NCBI RefSeq assembly: GCF_000731795.2 | Contig: NZ_JGVK01000001.1 | Coordinates: 48,243-112,242 of the forward strand | DNA: 64,000 nt | From: Candidatus Photodesmus blepharonis | Lineage (GTDB): Bacteria; Pseudomonadota; Gammaproteobacteria; Enterobacterales; Vibrionaceae | Reading direction: 5' to 3' | Made by a program: the position numbers and the translations under genes | Notes under the pieces: model-generated | The model's input: the letters and a program-made list of their open reading frames with translations, nothing else | The model's database searches: none | What the model was told of the DNA's origin: nothing | Shown here: in pieces, positions 60,909 to 64,000 of the stretch | How the letters are laid out: every line of letters begins with the position of its first letter | Position numbering within the stretch: the stretch's first letter is position 1

Positions 60909-61640
60909 ATGACTACTCTGTTTATTTCGGATCTTCATTTAACGTCTTGTAGACCTAGGGTTACTGATCGTTTCATTAGGTTTATACGTGAAGAAGCGTC
61001 TATAGCAGATGCTCTTTACGTGCTGGGTGACTTATTCGATTTTTGGATTGGTGATGATGATAACTCTGATTTCTCTAAACTCATTCAATATGAACTGAAG
61101 AAACTGACGGAATTGGGGGTACCTTGTTTTTTTATTCAAGGTAACCGGGATTTTTTGCTTGGTAAGCATTTTTTAAAGCATACTGGAATGCAGTTGTTAG
61201 AGGATGAGACGGTTATAGATTTGTATGGTTGTCAGGTTTTGATTATGCATGGTGATACTTTATGTATTCATGATGAAGAATACCTTGAATATCGAAAAAA
61301 AGTTCGTAAGCCTTGGTTAAAGTGGATGTTTACTCATATTCCTTTGTATATTAGGAGGATAATTGCTACCAAGATCCAATCTAACCTTAAAAAGCATAAA
61401 GAAAACAAGCCACTAGATGTTATGGATGTCACTTTATCTGAGGTTGAAAAAGTTTTGAATTTTCATAGCGTCAACTTGATGATTCATGGTCATACTCATA
61501 ATCCAGGTATTCATGAACTAAATACAGAACAAGGTAATAGAATTAGAATAGTTCTTGGAGATTGGTATACTCAGGGATCTGTTTTAGCTTATACTGAACA
61601 TGGGTACGAATTGCAAGTTCGACCATTTAATGAAAAGTGA
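60909..61640 (+). CDS. lpxH: UDP-2,3-diacylglucosamine diphosphatase
   Basis: Hydrolyses UDP-2,3-diacylglucosamine to lipid X in lipid A synthesis. The start at 60909 (MTTLFISDLHL) fits the family; the in-frame ATG at 60885 adds eight residues. Calcineurin-type metal motifs are D8-x-H10, GDLFDFW near 41, GNRD near 79, MHGDTL near 114 and the late GHTHNP. At 243 residues it is normal. Together with lptE it shows lipopolysaccharide synthesis is retained. It overlaps the start of glgA. Confidence 0.95.
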   Translation: MTTLFISDLHLTSCRPRVTDRFIRFIREEASIADALYVLGDLFDFWIGDDDNSDFSKLIQYELKKLTELGVPCFFIQGNRDFLLGKHFLKHTGMQLLEDETVIDLYGCQVLIMHGDTLCIHDEEYLEYRKKVRKPWLKWMFTHIPLYIRRIIATKIQSNLKKHKENKPLDVMDVTLSEVEKVLNFHSVNLMIHGHTHNPGIHELNTEQGNRIRIVLGDWYTQGSVLAYTEHGYELQVRPFNEK

Positions 61641-63151
61641 TGTTTTTCAAACTCTTCGGTCTAGAAGATGGGGAAAAAACAAAATTGTCTAAGAAAAATT
61701 TATCTATTCTATTTGCAGTATCAGAAGTAAATGGATTAGCTAAGAGCGGTGGTTTAGCTGATTTTGCTAAATCATTGACTGAGTCACTTGTAAAACTTGG
61801 GCAAGATGTCCGTTTAGTCCTTCCAGATTACAGGAAAATTGTAGATAATTTTAATCGAGAAGTGGTATTGAGCACACGCTTAGAGCATTGGCCTCATACG
61901 GCTTATTCAGTAGCTAAGCTGTCGATGCAGGGTGTACCTATTTACTGTATCCGTTGTTCTAAGTATTTCGATCGTTCTGACATGTACGAAGAAAATAATG
62001 AAGCTTATACGGATAACGGTGAGCGTTTTGCATTTTTTAGTGCTGCTTGCTTGGATATTTTGCCAAAACTTGCCTTTTGTCCTAATATCGTGCACGCCAA
62101 TGATTGGCAAACAGGCTTTGTAGCCTATTTCTTAAAAAAGAGGTATGCAGAGACTGAGTATTTTCAGTCAATGCGTTGTGTGATTTCTATTCATAATGCT
62201 GCATTTAAAGGAATGTTTACTTATGAGGAGTTGCAATATTTGCCTGAATTTCGTCTTCGTTGTGTACCTGAAGCAGAAATAAGCTCTACACATGTTACGA
62301 TGTTGAAAGCTGGGATTGTGTGTGCTGATAAGATAAATGCGGTGAGTCCGACTTATGCAGAAGAACTTAAGACTGAACTTGGAAGCCATGGTATGCAAAA
62401 TGAGTTTAGGAGTCGTAGTAAAGATTTCATTGGGATTTTAAATGGATGCGATTATTCAGTATGGAATCCAGAAATTGATAAATATTTACCGAAAAATTAT
62501 CGAGCTACCTATCAAAGTATGAGTTTTGGGAAAAAAGTATGTAAGCAAGCACTTCAATGTGAGATGGGCTTACCTGTCAAAAATGTTGCTATGTATGGTA
62601 TGGTTTGTCGACTAACTAATCAAAAAGGGTTACATTATTTGTTACCAATTTTAGATAATTTTCTAGAATTCGACGTTCAATTAGTAATTATAGGGGTTGG
62701 TGATCCATTTTGGGTGGATCAGTTAAGAACTATTTCCACCCTGCATTGCACAAAATTCGCTTTTTTAGAGATTTATGATGATAGACTTGCACATTTGATA
62801 GAAGCAGGTTCCGATTTTTTTTTAATGCCATCAGAATTTGAGCCATGTGGTTTAAATCAAATGTACAGTATGGCTTATGGCACATTGCCGATAGTAAGAG
62901 GAGTGGGTGGACTTAAAGACAGTGTTAAAAACTATGATTCAGACAGCATTGAAGCGACTGGATTTGTTTTCGATAAACCCTCTAGCGAAGCTTTGTTAGT
63001 CACAATATCGCGTTCTTTAATTTTGTATATTCAAAATCCGAAAGAGATTGATAGACTTAAGTTAAACGCTATGAAACAAAGATTCTTTTGGAGTGATTCG
63101 GCCAGAAAATATATAGCTATGTATCGGAGTGCTTTGTCAGAGTCCGCTTAA
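61637..63151 (+). CDS. glgA: Glycogen/starch synthase (ADP-glucose type)
   Basis: A GT5 enzyme that extends alpha-1,4-glucan from ADP-glucose. KSGGLADFAKSL near 36-47 is the ADP-glucose-binding KxGGL motif. NIVHANDWQTGFVAYFL (about 154-170) and the C-terminal EFEPCGLNQMYSMAYGTLPIVR (E-x7-E region) are intact. It starts with GTG overlapping the lpxH stop (GTGA), or with the ATG one codon later. At 504 residues it is slightly longer than E. coli GlgA (477). No glgC or glgB lies beside it, so the precursor enzyme must be elsewhere or the role altered. Confidence 0.9.
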   Translation: MMFFKLFGLEDGEKTKLSKKNLSILFAVSEVNGLAKSGGLADFAKSLTESLVKLGQDVRLVLPDYRKIVDNFNREVVLSTRLEHWPHTAYSVAKLSMQGVPIYCIRCSKYFDRSDMYEENNEAYTDNGERFAFFSAACLDILPKLAFCPNIVHANDWQTGFVAYFLKKRYAETEYFQSMRCVISIHNAAFKGMFTYEELQYLPEFRLRCVPEAEISSTHVTMLKAGIVCADKINAVSPTYAEELKTELGSHGMQNEFRSRSKDFIGILNGCDYSVWNPEIDKYLPKNYRATYQSMSFGKKVCKQALQCEMGLPVKNVAMYGMVCRLTNQKGLHYLLPILDNFLEFDVQLVIIGVGDPFWVDQLRTISTLHCTKFAFLEIYDDRLAHLIEAGSDFFLMPSEFEPCGLNQMYSMAYGTLPIVRGVGGLKDSVKNYDSDSIEATGFVFDKPSSEALLVTISRSLILYIQNPKEIDRLKLNAMKQRFFWSDSARKYIAMYRSALSESA

Positions 63152-63209
63152 CAAAGCAGCACCTTGTGTTGTCGTAATAGAATAAGTCTGTAAAATCAAA
63201 TAGTGTTTT

Positions 63210-63797
63210 TTAGTTTAGATGATTGACTAATTCTTCTCGTCGAGATTTTGGAATAACGGACCAATGGGTCCCTTTGATAGCTCCTTCAAGTGCCCAAAGC
63301 AGTTCAAGATTAACATCTGTAGTGTGAGTTTTTCGAATTGCTTTAAAAGCTTCGACAGAGCCTGTTTCTTCTAGTTTCTTTACAGAGAAAACTCCTGCTT
63401 TTTTGAGCATTCGTTCAGTTGCTAATCTTAAGTTTGGGAGATCTTTAAGACGATCAGGTTTCGATTTCATCTGAGATTTCTTTTCTAGTTTAGCTGCTTG
63501 CAAGGCGTTTTTTGCTTCAAGCAATATCGAGCTAACATCACTATGCCAATCACTGGGTGGAGCGAAATACTTAGTTATTACAGGAAATCCTCGTTTTTTG
63601 TATATGTAGGGCTTATACCCTTTTTTTTGATATTGTCTTGATAACACATTATCAGCACGGATGTGCAGTTTTTCATTTACAAATAGAGCAAACATTGTGT
63701 CATCGATAAAAATACCATAACCACCGAACATTGAACGAGATCTGACTGTACCAAGTTGTTTGAATAGTTGTATCGAATCTTCTAGTGATTTTTTCAT
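63210..63797 (-). CDS. tfoX: TfoX/Sxy-family competence regulator
   Basis: A 195-residue regulator with the TfoX N-terminal domain (about 10-105, RSRSMFGGYGIFIDDTMFALFVNEKLHIRAD) and C-terminal domain (about 115-190, LPNLRLATERMLKKAGVFSV and ELLWALEGA). In V. cholerae TfoX switches on DNA-uptake genes on chitin and its paralogue TfoY controls motility and type VI secretion. The sequence reads more like TfoX, but I cannot exclude TfoY. I find no c-di-GMP riboswitch (GEMM) upstream, which argues against the V. cholerae tfoY arrangement. It converges on glgA. Confidence 0.82.
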   Translation of the reverse strand: MKKSLEDSIQLFKQLGTVRSRSMFGGYGIFIDDTMFALFVNEKLHIRADNVLSRQYQKKGYKPYIYKKRGFPVITKYFAPPSDWHSDVSSILLEAKNALQAAKLEKKSQMKSKPDRLKDLPNLRLATERMLKKAGVFSVKKLEETGSVEAFKAIRKTHTTDVNLELLWALEGAIKGTHWSVIPKSRREELVNHLN

Positions 63798-63887
63798 TTT
63801 AGTGTCTTCTTTCTTTCAGCGACATGTGTTGAATTGGTTAAGTGAACCAGCGAATCTATATCTTGTAAGGGCGTCTAATATTGACGG

Positions 63888-63904
63888 GATTATAGGCTAT
63901 AATC
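63888..63904. promoter_or_regulatory. Perfect palindrome with -10-like boxes upstream of tfoX
   Basis: GATTATAG-G-CTATAATC is a perfect 8+1+8 inverted repeat about 90 bp before the tfoX ATG. It contains TATAAT on both strands, so it may be a promoter -10 region, an operator, or both. No good -35 box is seen at standard spacing. Confidence 0.35.
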
Positions 63905-63982
63905 TCCATTCGTACCCAAAACACAACTACTACGAGTAAGCCATCAATGAAATAAAAATAATTGGAAATCTAAATAGACATC

Positions 63983-64000
63983 AAAAAAAAAAAAAAAAAA
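63983..64000 (+). repeat. Homopolymer run of 18 A at window end
   Basis: Eighteen consecutive A residues run to the last base of the window. The run may continue beyond it. It could be a genuine slippage-prone tract or an assembly artefact. Confidence 0.9.

Noticed and set aside
63798..64000. Possible c-di-GMP (GEMM) riboswitch upstream of tfoX, as before V. cholerae tfoY
   Set aside because: The minus-strand leader shows none of the conserved GEMM sequence blocks (CACGCACAGGGCAAACC-type core).

Overview
The window looks like part of a strongly reduced Vibrionaceae chromosome. It is AT-rich (about one third G+C by eye). The proteins read closest to Vibrio/Aliivibrio versions, and gene order follows the vibrio/enterobacterial backbone with single genes cleanly missing from otherwise conserved operons. 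There are no insertion sequences, prophage, CRISPR arrays or rRNA, and I recognised no tRNA gene. One gene (lnt) is plainly decaying. This profile fits a host-restricted vibrio such as a luminous-fish light-organ symbiont of the Candidatus Photodesmus type. That assignment is inference: no lux genes or other diagnostic markers lie in the window.

Bases 1-31,000 are housekeeping. They hold the end of an RND pump gene and glyA, then a long minus-strand run lipA-lipB-ybeD-dacA-rlpA-rodA-mrdA-holA-lptE-leuS, covering lipoylation, cell elongation, outer-membrane assembly and replication. In this run nadD, rsfS and rlmH are absent between holA and mrdA. Next come an lnt pseudogene, corC, ybeY and miaB (ybeZ/phoH is missing), then ubiF. 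The PTS genes crr-ptsI-ptsH follow, with cysK and cysZ gone, then zipA-ligA, grxD, sodB and rne with a long leader. From 31,200 to 34,420 are rluC, asd and a MazG-like pyrophosphohydrolase.

Bases 34,563-53,585 are a complete minus-strand symbiosis-polysaccharide (syp) locus in the Aliivibrio fischeri order: A-B-C-D, a small Hpt protein, G-H-I-J-K-L-M-N-O-P-Q-R. Every structural gene is intact: export, chain length, flippase, polymerase, six glycosyltransferases, an acyltransferase and the initiating sugar-phosphate transferase. The regulatory part is reduced. The kinase/phosphatase gene sypE is absent, and where the large hybrid kinase gene sypF should lie there is only a 141-residue histidine phosphotransfer protein. 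The sigma-54 activator SypG is intact. I can read sigma-54 promoters (GG-N10-GC) before sypA, sypI and sypP, each with upstream TTCTCA-N3-TG elements resembling the SypG enhancer, and a weakened one before sypM. This suggests the polysaccharide programme is still switchable, but through a shortened phosphorelay fed by a kinase encoded elsewhere.

Bases 53,967-63,797 return to housekeeping: ribE, topA, aroA (with two unusual substitutions in the active-site loop), infA, cysS, lpxH, glgA and a TfoX-family competence regulator. The window ends in a run of 18 A.
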